Shown here piece by piece: positions 31,401 to 39,106 of a stretch of DNA of 64,000 nt. Position 1 is the first letter of the stretch. The number at the start of each line of letters is the position of its first letter. The notes under the pieces are model-generated. The model saw only the letters and a program-made list of their open reading frames with translations, searched no databases and had not been told where the DNA came from. Made by a program: the position numbers and the translations under genes. Origin of the DNA: Rhodoferax_B sp049316285 (GTDB lineage: Bacteria > Pseudomonadota > Gammaproteobacteria > Burkholderiales > Burkholderiaceae_C); assembly GCF_049316285.1 (NCBI RefSeq), contig NZ_JBMOXA010000007.1, positions 1 through 64,000 on the forward strand, read 5' to 3'.

Positions 31401-32660
31401 TTATCCCCGAACTGTGGCGCAGCGAATGTCAAAAGAACCCATGGCGCCGCTGAAGGCCGCGCCTGATGGCAATTCGATATTGAGCTGAGCGCCTGTGTGT
31501 GAAATCTTGGTCCCGGCGCGAGGGATTGCCGTGCGCAGAACCTGCACGCCGTTCATCACCGCATCACCCATTTGGAGCTTTGTGGTGTCTGCCGTCAGCT
31601 TCTCGTTCTGGTAGCCATAGACAAACGCCCGCAGCATCGAGAACCGGGTTGCGTCGAAGTTGTTGAAACGAATCTCTATGACGAGGTCCAGAGCAGCCGG
31701 ATCGCTTGCAGTGATCGCACGGCCATTCAGGTACGTGACGAGCTGCATGTAACCGCTGCTGCCGACCGACGTTGGATTGACCCGCAGCCAAGGATCAGTG
31801 TTGCTGTCGCCAGCGTCAGCGGCAAGAATCAATGTGGACGCACCGTAACCGGATCCATATTGACCGAGGTTCCAGTAAGTCGGCATCGAGCCAGAACCGA
31901 TGCTATTGGTCCCACCTGTGCCGGTGTTGTGCGGATTGCGCACCCACTGCGGATTGGCCGGATAGATGTCGCCCGCAACCCTGCTGACAGGGCTCGGCAA
32001 GCCAAGCGGGAGAATCAGAGCGTTGTAGGGAGCAGAGCCGTCTGCCGTCATGCGAGCGGCGGCTTTCGTGCCACCGTGCACGCCATCGGCTGGCTTATAG
32101 GTAGCGACCCATGCGCCAGTGCCATCGTTGACGCCAGTCGTGTCATCAATGAATGTGCAACCCGGAACAGTGGGGCAATAGCTTGCCAGCCAGGCGTTGA
32201 AACTGTTCACCCCTGCGCCGTTGTCAGGCGCGCTTAGGGGCGGCACAGCATGCATGATGAAATGATCGGCGTACTTCGTCAGGACCTCAGCAATGAGCTG
32301 CTGATAGTCAGTCTTCATGCCCGCTGAAATGCTGACACCACCCCGCGCATTGTTGGTGCCAATGCGACATTCAAAAAAGCCGATACGCCCCAAACCCGCC
32401 AAACCGGGGGAGGCTGCATTCCACGGATTGTTGATCCGATCCAAGAGGTTGCGAACCGTGTGACCTGCAACACCGATGTTGGCGATTGGTTTCAGCACCC
32501 CGCCAGCACGGGCATTCAGTCCATAGCCGGTGTGCAATTCACCATAGCCCGGGTCAGTCAGCGAGTCGCCGCCAAACACAACAGTGTTCAGAACGCTAGG
32601 GCGCGGCCAGCCCGCATAAACGCTGTCACCGCTGGCGATGGTGTAAACATCGGCTGTCAT
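31401..32660 (-). CDS. Phage SGNH/GDSL hydrolase
   Basis: The protein has 419 residues. SGNH blocks are seen in order: block I VVFGGDSLTDPGYGE with nucleophile Ser, block II ANIGVAGHTVRNLLDRI with Gly, block III RIGTNNARG with Asn, and block V DGVHGGTKAAARM supplying Asp and His. The catalytic domain ends near residue 230. A beta-rich C-terminal domain (~190 aa) follows, likely for virion attachment or sugar binding. SGNH enzymes on phages remove acetyl groups or cleave esters in capsule or O-antigen. There is no signal peptide, which fits a virion protein. Confidence 0.75.
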   Translation of the reverse strand: MTADVYTIASGDSVYAGWPRPSVLNTVVFGGDSLTDPGYGELHTGYGLNARAGGVLKPIANIGVAGHTVRNLLDRINNPWNAASPGLAGLGRIGFFECRIGTNNARGGVSISAGMKTDYQQLIAEVLTKYADHFIMHAVPPLSAPDNGAGVNSFNAWLASYCPTVPGCTFIDDTTGVNDGTGAWVATYKPADGVHGGTKAAARMTADGSAPYNALILPLGLPSPVSRVAGDIYPANPQWVRNPHNTGTGGTNSIGSGSMPTYWNLGQYGSGYGASTLILAADAGDSNTDPWLRVNPTSVGSSGYMQLVTYLNGRAITASDPAALDLVIEIRFNNFDATRFSMLRAFVYGYQNEKLTADTTKLQMGDAVMNGVQVLRTAIPRAGTKISHTGAQLNIELPSGAAFSGAMGSFDIRCATVRG

Positions 32661-32663
32661 GGT

Positions 32664-33275
32664 TTAAGCGCCGACTTTTACCGCCGCGTATTCGTCCGCC
32701 ACACTGCCGGGCATGATGATGATGGACGCCATTTTGTTAGACACCTGCAGGGTGCCCCAGGCCGCACCGGTGGCCGGGTTGATCAGGGGAACACCACTGC
32801 CAACGACATCCAATAGCGCCGCGTCGTAGCGCCGAATCTCCACTGGTGCGGTGATATCGGATGCCGCATTGGCCGTGGCGATGACGATACCGAGTACCGG
32901 AATGATGGTTCCGCTATCCGCAGCGGTCAGCGTGAAATTCCCCGTGCGCGGCGCCTGGGTGACGATCGAAGCACCAGCCCCAGCCACTCGCGCCTGGCCA
33001 TCCCAGACGCCCGAAGAGGCATGGGCAAGTTTCAGTACAGCACCAAGTTCAGCCGTCGACACAGCGCCGCCAACGGTCAACCCGTTGTCACCTTGCACCG
33101 TGATCGCCCCGCTTGAGGCCTGTTCCAGCAGCACGCTGAAAAACAGTGGCAGGCCTCGTGGCACCTGCACCACACAAGCAGCAGCAAACCGCAGTGTCTT
33201 TTGGTGATCTGCGGCCACCAGCCGGTAGCTCGGCTCGTTCACCAGCACGAAGTCGCCATTGCGTGAAATTGTCAT
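32664..33275 (-). CDS. Putative head decoration or surface protein (203 aa)
   Basis: MTISRNGDFVLVNEPSYRLVAADHQKTLRFAAACVVQVPRGLPLFFSVLLEQ... is a beta-rich Ala/Gly/Val protein with repeated ITVQGDNGLTVGG-like strands, typical of phage decoration or fibre proteins. It begins 22 nt after the terminase large subunit stop and precedes the SGNH gene. The role is inferred only from composition and place. Confidence 0.5.
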   Translation of the reverse strand: MTISRNGDFVLVNEPSYRLVAADHQKTLRFAAACVVQVPRGLPLFFSVLLEQASSGAITVQGDNGLTVGGAVSTAELGAVLKLAHASSGVWDGQARVAGAGASIVTQAPRTGNFTLTAADSGTIIPVLGIVIATANAASDITAPVEIRRYDAALLDVVGSGVPLINPATGAAWGTLQVSNKMASIIIMPGSVADEYAAVKVGA

Positions 33276-33297
33276 GTTCAGCCCCTAAGAAAAATGC

Positions 33298-34899
33298 TCA
33301 ATGCATGCCCAAAGCCAGCCCGCCCATCAGGCTTTCGCGGCTCACCTTGCGCTGCTGGATGACCGCCGGCGCATCGGCCATGCCGCGCGTCAGCAACGAA
33401 TACACGGCCGCACACGCAGCATCAAACAAGTCGTCGCCAATCTTCGGGTCGGCCATCTGAAAGCTGCTGTAGCTACCCTTGGTCGGTAGCGCACGCAGGT
33501 TGCCCAGCTGCCGCATCCAGGCCAGCCACTCGGGGGCCTCTTGGTCGTAGCCCTTGTCGACGTACGGAAAGGCAGCGCGGTTGTGGTGAAAGGCCTCGCG
33601 CAGCGCGCTGGCCATCACGTGTTTGGTCATGCCCTCAAAGCGAATCGGCGCAAACGCCCAGCCGCTCCATGCGCTGGCATTGCTCTCGCCGTCGTTCACC
33701 GTCTCGCGGTTGATCTCCGTCAGCCCGCGCCGATACAGGTCATCGTTCACGGCTGTCATCATCCCCACGCCGTAAGCGTCCCCCAGGGCATAGTCGGGCC
33801 GGAAGTAGTCCCAGATGGCCACCAGGTCGTGGCGCAGCGTGGTATCGCTCACACCCGGCGCCCACACTTTCACGTAAGGAAAGGTCAACCAGTTGCCCAA
33901 CACCTCACAAATCACCAGCGCGCTCTTCGAGGCCTCGGGCGCTTCGCCGTGGCCGGTGTGGTCATAGCCCAGACCAATCAGACCGCGCCGCTTGTAGCGC
34001 TGGCCTGGCATGGGCTCGGCACGCTCCAGGCCTGCCTCTAGGCCCAGGGCGTTGGCGCGCATGATGTGCTCTTCCCAGATCCAGTTTTGTGCCTTGACGT
34101 TCTTGCAGAGGAACTGGCGGATGTACTCGGCCGGCGGCATCTGCAGCTGCATCGACTGCGCCCATTTGGCGTCCACCATGCCCATCTGCACGCCCAGATG
34201 CACATTCACCGGCGGCAGCACGTGGTATTCGCCGGTATTGATCAAGCTTTGCAGGACGTCAGCACCCTTGAACACCCCGGTGATGCGAATCGACGGCTTG
34301 AACTTAGTGGCCGTGCTGTCTACGCCCAGGCGCCGCGCTGCGCCCAACATAGGCAGAAACCGGCTCATCAGCCGGTCGTGTGGCATGTCGTCCACCTCTT
34401 CCATGTCCGCAATGGTGATCGAGTCGCCGTCGATCTGGCTCATGATCCCGTAGGCACTGGCGCGGCTGTGATTCATCAGCTCGAACCCGGTGTCTTTGAG
34501 CTGCGGACGCCCCGCGCTATAGGCAATAAAGCTGCTCAGGATCGGGCTGCGCTTGATCGCATCAATCTGATAGTTGAGGTTGTTCAGACTCTGCTGCATC
34601 CGTGGCGCCACAATGCCGCATTCTTGGTACGGGGTGGTGGCCAGCGTCTCCAGCACGTGGATCTCTTTCACCGCCGTCTTTCCCGTGCGCCGGCAGCTGT
34701 AGTCCACAGTGTTGGGGTGCAGATCCATCTCGGCCATCTTCAAGATCTGCATGGCATCAAGCTCGACGTTGTGCACGTGCTTGTGCCACAGCGCATGCGG
34801 CTTGAGTCCAGTCACCGGGTCGGGCAAGGCAAAACGCATCAACTCACGCTCAGCCACGATCGAGCTTTTGGCACGCTGCGCGGCAGAGCTGCGCGTCAT
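33298..34899 (-). CDS. Terminase large subunit
   Basis: The protein has 533 residues. ATPase motifs: a Walker A variant YSCRRTGKT at ~67-75 and Walker B ITIADMEEVD at ~160-169. Nuclease domain acidic residues are seen in GLGYDHTGHGE, YALGDAYGVG and DDLFDAACAAVYSL. It packages DNA and cuts the concatemer. The start at 34899 overlaps the small-subunit-like gene's stop (ATGA). Confidence 0.9.
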   Translation of the reverse strand: MTRSSAAQRAKSSIVAERELMRFALPDPVTGLKPHALWHKHVHNVELDAMQILKMAEMDLHPNTVDYSCRRTGKTAVKEIHVLETLATTPYQECGIVAPRMQQSLNNLNYQIDAIKRSPILSSFIAYSAGRPQLKDTGFELMNHSRASAYGIMSQIDGDSITIADMEEVDDMPHDRLMSRFLPMLGAARRLGVDSTATKFKPSIRITGVFKGADVLQSLINTGEYHVLPPVNVHLGVQMGMVDAKWAQSMQLQMPPAEYIRQFLCKNVKAQNWIWEEHIMRANALGLEAGLERAEPMPGQRYKRRGLIGLGYDHTGHGEAPEASKSALVICEVLGNWLTFPYVKVWAPGVSDTTLRHDLVAIWDYFRPDYALGDAYGVGMMTAVNDDLYRRGLTEINRETVNDGESNASAWSGWAFAPIRFEGMTKHVMASALREAFHHNRAAFPYVDKGYDQEAPEWLAWMRQLGNLRALPTKGSYSSFQMADPKIGDDLFDAACAAVYSLLTRGMADAPAVIQQRKVSRESLMGGLALGMH

Positions 34900-35885
34900 G
34901 GCGAGCCTCCCGCGGTCGCGCGTGGGGTGTGCTTGGCCTGCTGCGCTTCATGCGCCACCAGTACCGGATCGTTCCGCGTGGCGGTTTCGGCATTCACCAG
35001 CAGCTGTTGCGCGCCCTGCATGACAGTCAGCATGCGCTGGCTGAACGCCTCCAAGTGTTCGGGCGGCGTGTTGCTCAGGCCCAGACGCCCGCCGGCCTCT
35101 TCTTCATCGGGTTCTGCCGCGCGCACGGTCATGCCCAGATCTGTCATCGACAGACCCAAGCGAGAAACCAAGTCGGTGATCGGCTTCAAAGCAGGGTGAG
35201 CCGCAAGGCTCATCACCTTGTGCGTTTTCCCCTGCTCGTCCTCATAGGTCAAAGTCACAGGTGTGCCATCCCGCGCCAGTTCCACCTTTGGCACCCGGAT
35301 CACCACCCCATCGCCTAAAACCTCTTGCATCAGCATCTGCAGCAGCGACGTGAGGGCGGCCTGCAGGTCGGCGTGCATCGCCCCCAACACCTTGGGGTTG
35401 CGCTGATCAAAAGCTGCGTGATGCAAAAGAAAGTTCTCTGCGCGCTTCACGCACGCAGGCTGCTGGCCACACCATCCCCAGTCCACGTCGCAGCTCTTAC
35501 AGAACGTGTAACCCCCAGGCTTGGCCGGAAAGTACGTGGCCACGCGGGCGTTCAGCCCGTGCTTCATGGCGTTGAACCTGGTTCGCTGAGATTCCTCAGG
35601 CGTAGGGTGCCCGTCCAGATTCGCCGCCGTCGCCGCAAGCCCAGCCGCCGTGCGCGGCCCGGTCGCCGCCTGGTGCGCCTTCAAAAGCGCCTTCTCCCAT
35701 GTCGCCTGCGGTTGATTGGGCGCCTGGCACAGTTCACGCGGGCAGTGCGCAAAGTACAAAAACGGGTGATACGCCTGTTCCGGGTATGGCTCGACCAGGT
35801 CGGGCACGGCCTCAAACGCACGCTGACACACCGTGCACCTGAAGTTCACTTTGGTAAGCGCTTGAGACCAGTCTTTTTTTGCCAT
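34896..35885 (-). CDS. Putative terminase small subunit with zinc-binding clusters (329 aa)
   Basis: From ATG 35885 (MAKKDWSQALTKVNFRCTVC...) the N-terminal region has a cysteine cluster (CTVCQ...HCPRELC), then the FNAMKHGLNAR motif common in small-subunit-like proteins upstream of large terminases, and a second cluster CKSCDVDWGWC. A longer start at 35918 lies in the 28-bp element, in frame, adding MAVGVADHAVA. The C-terminal half is helical and fits a large-subunit contact. It is larger than the usual 150-200 aa, so the DNA-recognition role is inferred mostly from coupling to the large subunit. Confidence 0.65.
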   Translation of the reverse strand: MAKKDWSQALTKVNFRCTVCQRAFEAVPDLVEPYPEQAYHPFLYFAHCPRELCQAPNQPQATWEKALLKAHQAATGPRTAAGLAATAANLDGHPTPEESQRTRFNAMKHGLNARVATYFPAKPGGYTFCKSCDVDWGWCGQQPACVKRAENFLLHHAAFDQRNPKVLGAMHADLQAALTSLLQMLMQEVLGDGVVIRVPKVELARDGTPVTLTYEDEQGKTHKVMSLAAHPALKPITDLVSRLGLSMTDLGMTVRAAEPDEEEAGGRLGLSNTPPEHLEAFSQRMLTVMQGAQQLLVNAETATRNDPVLVAHEAQQAKHTPRATAGGSP

Positions 35886-35911
35886 GGCCACGGCATGGTC
35901 GGCCACTCCCA

Positions 35912-35939
35912 CGGCCATTTAAAGGGGGCACGCTGGCCG
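35912..35939 (-). repeat. 28-bp element copy 4 (upstream of terminase)
   Basis: CGGCCATTTAAAG, 9 variable bases (GGGGCACGC), then TGGCCG. It stands only 27 bp before ATG 35885 and directly abuts a minus-strand terminator at 35940. A transcript must therefore start at or after the element for the terminase to be made, the strongest local evidence that it is a promoter. Confidence 0.8.
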
Positions 35940-35977
35940 AAAAAAAACGGTGTCAGCACAAGGCCAACACCGTTTAA
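35940..35977 (-). terminator. Rho-independent terminator before terminase operon
   Basis: On the minus strand AAACGGTGT pairs with ACACCGTTT (35967-35975 with 35945-35953) around a 13-nt loop, followed by a run of eight T bases. It ends transcription from the zinc-ribbon membrane gene and shields the terminase operon. Confidence 0.8.
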
Positions 35978-36063
35978 GAGATCGGGTGAGGATCTAGGAG
36001 ACGTCGCCCGCAGCAGGCGACAAACCGAGGTTATCTCGGTACTCCCAGAGAAAACAAGCTAAG

Positions 36064-36549
36064 TCATGCGAACTTGTAGTTGTGCCCGCAGTACGCGCAC
36101 CGCACGGCAATCTTTGGTATGTGTTTTGAACAAGCCACGCACTCCATATCGTCGGGGTCCAATGCGCGCTTGGCCGGCGTTGGGTCAGCCGCGAAAAAAC
36201 TGGGTGCCACGGGCTCTTCGGAGGGTAGGGCCGGCAGATCGGATTGGCAATAGCGGCACTTGATAGCCCCACGCTTGATCGTCTCTGCACAAAAAGGGCA
36301 AACCCTGGTGTCGCTGGCACTCTCAAAACCCGTCGCAAACTTCGTCCCGGGCTCGGGGGCGATGTATACAGCCTGTGGCTTCTGAGTAGACAGGTCTTTG
36401 AGGCACAGCAGAATCAGAAACATCAGCAGCGGCGAAAGCAGGAACGCCAGGATGCCCCAGGTAGCACCGCTTCGCCCCTTCGAGCTGGCGAATTTCCCCA
36501 CCAGCACGCAAAACACCAGCCAAATAATCAGAAAGAAAAGCCCCTCCAT
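36064..36549 (-). CDS. Membrane protein with two zinc ribbons (161 aa)
   Basis: Two N-terminal membrane helices (LFFLIIWLVFCVLVGKFAS and ATWGILAFLLSPLLMFLILLCL) are followed by two zinc-ribbon motifs (CPFCAETIKRGAIKCRYC and CVACSKHIPKIAVRCAYC). Proteins of this build are found in bacteria and prophages; function is not established. It is closed by its own terminator, so it is not part of the terminase operon and could be a lysogen-expressed moron. Its start codon is at the edge of direct repeat A. Confidence 0.6.
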   Translation of the reverse strand: MEGLFFLIIWLVFCVLVGKFASSKGRSGATWGILAFLLSPLLMFLILLCLKDLSTQKPQAVYIAPEPGTKFATGFESASDTRVCPFCAETIKRGAIKCRYCQSDLPALPSEEPVAPSFFAADPTPAKRALDPDDMECVACSKHIPKIAVRCAYCGHNYKFA

Positions 36550-36550
36550 C

Positions 36551-36718
36551 GCGCCCCCTCTTGGTTAAAAGTAACCAATGTAACAGCGCTCACGCCGCCA
36601 ACCGCAGCACTCCAGGCCAAACCTTTGGCCGCGGGATCTCAAGGCGTTTGGTTCGTAGTGAGTCTGTGACGGGGAGCCAGAAATTGCAAAGCCCCGTACG
36701 CAAGTACGGGGCTTTTTG
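36551..36718. repeat. Direct repeat A (~170 bp), probable prophage right end
   Basis: The block shares ~85% of its bases in the same order with 38845-39017, including CCCCCTC-TGGTTAAAAG, CCAAACCTTTGGCCGCG, ATCTCAAGGC and GGGGAGCCAGAAATTGCAAA. It ends in the hairpin terminator at 36688. The integrase relic on the minus strand ends beside it, which fits an old attachment or integrase-tail region. Confidence 0.65.
36688..36717 (+). terminator. Strong hairpin terminator in repeat A
   Basis: GCCCCGTAC at 36691-36699 pairs with GTACGGGGC at 36704-36712 around GCAA, followed by TTTTT; AAA precedes it. It works best on the plus strand. The same hairpin occurs in repeat B. Confidence 0.75.
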
Positions 36719-36764
36719 CTTTCCAGCCGTGACGAAAACGTGACAGCTCCACCACATGACGCCC

Positions 36765-37036
36765 TTACTCTTTGCGCTCGATCCGCATTGCCGCTGACAA
36801 AAGGTTTTCGGTCGCAAATTTGGCGTAGCAGTCCACCATCGTTTTGGACTTCCATCCCTCAGGTCTTTCAGCTCATCGCAATATGTGCCCGCTTGGCAAT
36901 GCCAAGATGCCCAGGTATGGCGCAAGTCGTGGAAACGGAGATCCTCGATCCCTGCGCGCGTCAACGCCCCATGCCAAGCTGTATTGCTCACGTCAGCCCG
37001 CATAGGCTGCTGTTGTAGGTAAAGCCAATGCACAGA
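36765..37036 (-). pseudogene. Phage integrase C-terminal relic with frameshift
   Basis: Minus-strand translation gives AWHGALTRAGIEDLRFHDLRHTWASWHCQAGT and then, after a 1-bp frameshift near 36860, GWKSKTMVDCYAKFATENLL. This keeps the HxLR box (HDLRH) and the C-terminal catalytic Tyr (DCYAKF) of a family of tyrosine integrases different from the 3417 recombinase. The N-terminal two-thirds are missing and replaced by a portal fragment, so it is dead. Confidence 0.75.
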
Positions 37037-37041
37037 TGCTT

Positions 37042-37311
37042 CGCGCACCAGCTGCAAAGGCCGGTTGCCCTCCATCACCAGGCCGCGCGCGTCGCTCTTG
37101 AGCTTTTCCCGGTTGTTGAGCTGCAAGTTGTTTTCAAAAACGCCCCGCTCGCGTCGCAACACTTCGCTCTCGGTCAGCACTCCATCGCCACATCGCGGGC
37201 CACGCGCGCACCAGTCCCTAGCGGGGACTTGCCAGTCGACGGGAACAAACTGTTCCAGCGTTCAACCAACGGCGCCCAGGTGGCCGAGGCCAGGGATTTG
37301 ACTGGGTTCAT
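37042..37311 (-). pseudogene. Truncated portal gene relic
   Basis: From ATG 37311 the relic reads MNPVKSLASATWAPLVERWNSLFPSTGK, nearly the same as the intact portal start at 28969. It then has an internal deletion of ~55 codons with a frame change near 37177, resumes as VFENNLQLNNREKLKSDARGLVMEGNRPLQLV, and stops being portal-like at the junction with the integrase relic. It proves that a second related prophage once lay here. Confidence 0.8.
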
Positions 37312-37315
37312 GTGT

Positions 37316-37332
37316 GCAGATGCAACACCTGC
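37316..37332 (-). promoter_or_regulatory. Conserved hairpin before portal relic
   Basis: GCAGATG, loop CAA, CACCTGC (plus strand). On the minus-strand RNA the stem has six canonical pairs and one G-U wobble. Its distance to the ATG (4 nt) equals that in the intact portal, and one pair has changed on both sides relative to it. Confidence 0.55.
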
Positions 37333-37352
37333 GTCAGCTTGCCAATGAAGCT

Positions 37353-37380
37353 CGGCCATTTAAAGCGCTGCAGTTGGCCG
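37353..37380 (-). repeat. 28-bp element copy 5 (upstream of portal relic)
   Basis: CGGCCATTTAAAG, 9 variable bases (CGCTGCAGT), then TGGCCG. Conserved arms in a decayed prophage show the element belongs to the phage family, not to this one genome. Confidence 0.7.
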
Positions 37381-37555
37381 GTCCGACCCACACCGGAAGA
37401 GGATGGCAATTAATTGTTCAGCTCCAATCAACCATCTCAAACGTGGCGGCATTGTGTCGTCAGTTGAGATACATGCTTATTAGTGTGAAGTAGTTCCGCA
37501 AAGGGTTATTCATGCCTTAGAGACTTGGGGCATTGATCAACTCTCCGAACTTTCC

Positions 37556-37747
37556 ATGTCGAAAACATTCATTCATATCGTATTCGTACTTAGCGTTTCC
37601 AGCACACTGGTGGCCTGTGGCGGAGGACAAGACGAAGAGCCGCTAGAGCAAACCCGAGTCACCTCCACCGCAGTCGACCAGCCCACAAATGTCGATGCCG
37701 AAATTGTGTTTTCAGGTCTCGCACAGGCAGGGAGTGAGGCCGAATGA
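37556..37747 (+). CDS. Small lipoprotein (63 aa)
   Basis: MSKTFIHIVFVLSVSSTLVACGGGQDEEPLEQT... has a signal peptide with lipobox LVAC and Cys21 as lipidation site, and then a short acidic tail. It could be a genuine small lipoprotein or the start of a truncated larger one. It lies 136 nt before the glycosidase gene on the same strand and may belong to the same cargo block. Confidence 0.5.
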   Translation: MSKTFIHIVFVLSVSSTLVACGGGQDEEPLEQTRVTSTAVDQPTNVDAEIVFSGLAQAGSEAE

Positions 37748-37883
37748 GCTGCATTCAGATAGGTCCAATGCTCGCCCCGCTCAAAGGCAGCAAAGACATC
37801 GCGCAGGCACTGCTTACACCTAGATCGATTCAAGCATCGCCGCGGAATTTCTCTCTCAACATCAATTGATTCGAGGCCTAGAC

Positions 37884-38816
37884 ATGAACTTAAAAACTTT
37901 CATTACTGCAGCTGCATTCTCAATATGTGGCGTCTTCACCTCCAACGCTGGAGCCGCCGAGCTCGGAGCTTATATGGGAGGTGGCTGCTATGGCGTCAGC
38001 AAGCTCGACGGCTACAGCGCTTGGTTAGGCCACAGGCCCACCAGAGGCATCGATTTTCTTGCAGCAGAAACGTGGGTGGCCATGGAGGCTGCCGCTGCTC
38101 GCAGTGCCAAATGCTGGAAACCGACCAATCTGGACATGACGTTTTCAGTACCCATGCTGACCACTGATAAAACGACGACGCTAGAAGCAGGCGCCGCAGG
38201 TGCCTACGATGAGCATTTCAAGACAATTGCAAAAAATCTTATAACCAATGGCTATGGCAATGCATCGATACGCATTGGTTGGGAGTTCAACTACAGCTGG
38301 TTCCCTTGGGCTGCAAAAAAGAATCCAACGGCATGGGTTGCCTACTGGAAAAGAATCGTGACCGCAATGCGCTCTGAGCATGGTGCCAACTTCACCTTCG
38401 ACTGGTGCGTCGGATCCGGGCCAGGTGACATCAACCCCGCCGATGTTTACCCTGGAGATCAGTATGTCGACACCGTTGGCATGGACATCTACAACACCAC
38501 TTGGGCAACGGTTCCACAAACCACGATGGATCGATGGAAGTATCGGATGAACAAGCCGGTAGGCTTCATCTGGCACAGAGACTTCGCGGCCCTGCATGGG
38601 AAGAAAATGACCTATGGTGAATGGGGCACGGGCACTCGTCCAGACGGCCATGGGCTAGGCGACGATCCTGAATTTATTCAACTGATGGCGGACTGGATCA
38701 AAAGCAACAATGTTGCCTGGCACCACTACTGGGAATACAACGCCAAAGACTTCGCTGCGAAGCTCAATGAAGGGCAATTTCCATTGTCGGCCACGGCGTT
38801 CAAGCAAAACTTCTGA
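37884..38816 (+). CDS. Secreted GH26-like glycoside hydrolase
   Basis: From ATG 37884 the protein (310 aa) starts with a signal peptide (MNLKTFITAAAFSICGVFTSNAGAA). ASIRIGWEFNYSWFPWA carries a Glu in the position of the GH26 acid/base, KKMTYGEWGTG carries the likely nucleophile Glu, and AWHHYWEYN follows near the end. The single-domain length and Trp-rich active site fit beta-mannanase or related endo-glycanases; substrate cannot be read. A longer start at 37866 adds six residues and blurs the signal peptide. It is more AT-rich than the flanking genes, lies between repeats A and B, and is the best candidate for horizontally gained cargo. Confidence 0.7.
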   Translation: MNLKTFITAAAFSICGVFTSNAGAAELGAYMGGGCYGVSKLDGYSAWLGHRPTRGIDFLAAETWVAMEAAAARSAKCWKPTNLDMTFSVPMLTTDKTTTLEAGAAGAYDEHFKTIAKNLITNGYGNASIRIGWEFNYSWFPWAAKKNPTAWVAYWKRIVTAMRSEHGANFTFDWCVGSGPGDINPADVYPGDQYVDTVGMDIYNTTWATVPQTTMDRWKYRMNKPVGFIWHRDFAALHGKKMTYGEWGTGTRPDGHGLGDDPEFIQLMADWIKSNNVAWHHYWEYNAKDFAAKLNEGQFPLSATAFKQNF

Positions 38817-38844
38817 CGGCCAAGCGCGTAGAGGGCCCGGCCAT

Positions 38845-39017
38845 CGTGCCCCCTCATGGTTAAAAGCAAGCCATGTCACAGCGCTCAAGCCGCCAACCAA
38901 ACCACACCAGGCTAGGCCAAACCTTTGGCCGCGCAATCTCAAGGCATTTGCTTCGTAGTGAAGACGTGAGGGGGAGCCAGAAATTGCAAAGCCCCGCACG
39001 CAAGTACGGGGCTTTTT
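38845..39017. repeat. Direct repeat B (~170 bp)
   Basis: Second copy of the block at 36551-36718, with a few substitutions and a small insertion near 38913. It lies between the glycosidase gene and the first clearly chromosomal gene (39107), and ends in the same terminator hairpin. It probably represents the outer boundary of the old integrated element. Confidence 0.65.
38988..39017 (+). terminator. Hairpin terminator in repeat B
   Basis: GCCCCGCAC at 38991-38999 pairs with GTACGGGGC at 39004-39012 (one mismatch) around GCAA, followed by TTTTT. It should end the glycosidase transcript. On the minus strand it lies ~90 bp after the dpaL stop. Confidence 0.65.
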
Positions 39018-39106
39018 GCATTGTGGCGCGCAAAGAAGAAGTGGTGAGGTGGGCCTCGCCTCCACCCAACCTCCAGCCTCTATACAGCCTTTGGGAAAAA
39101 GACCAC

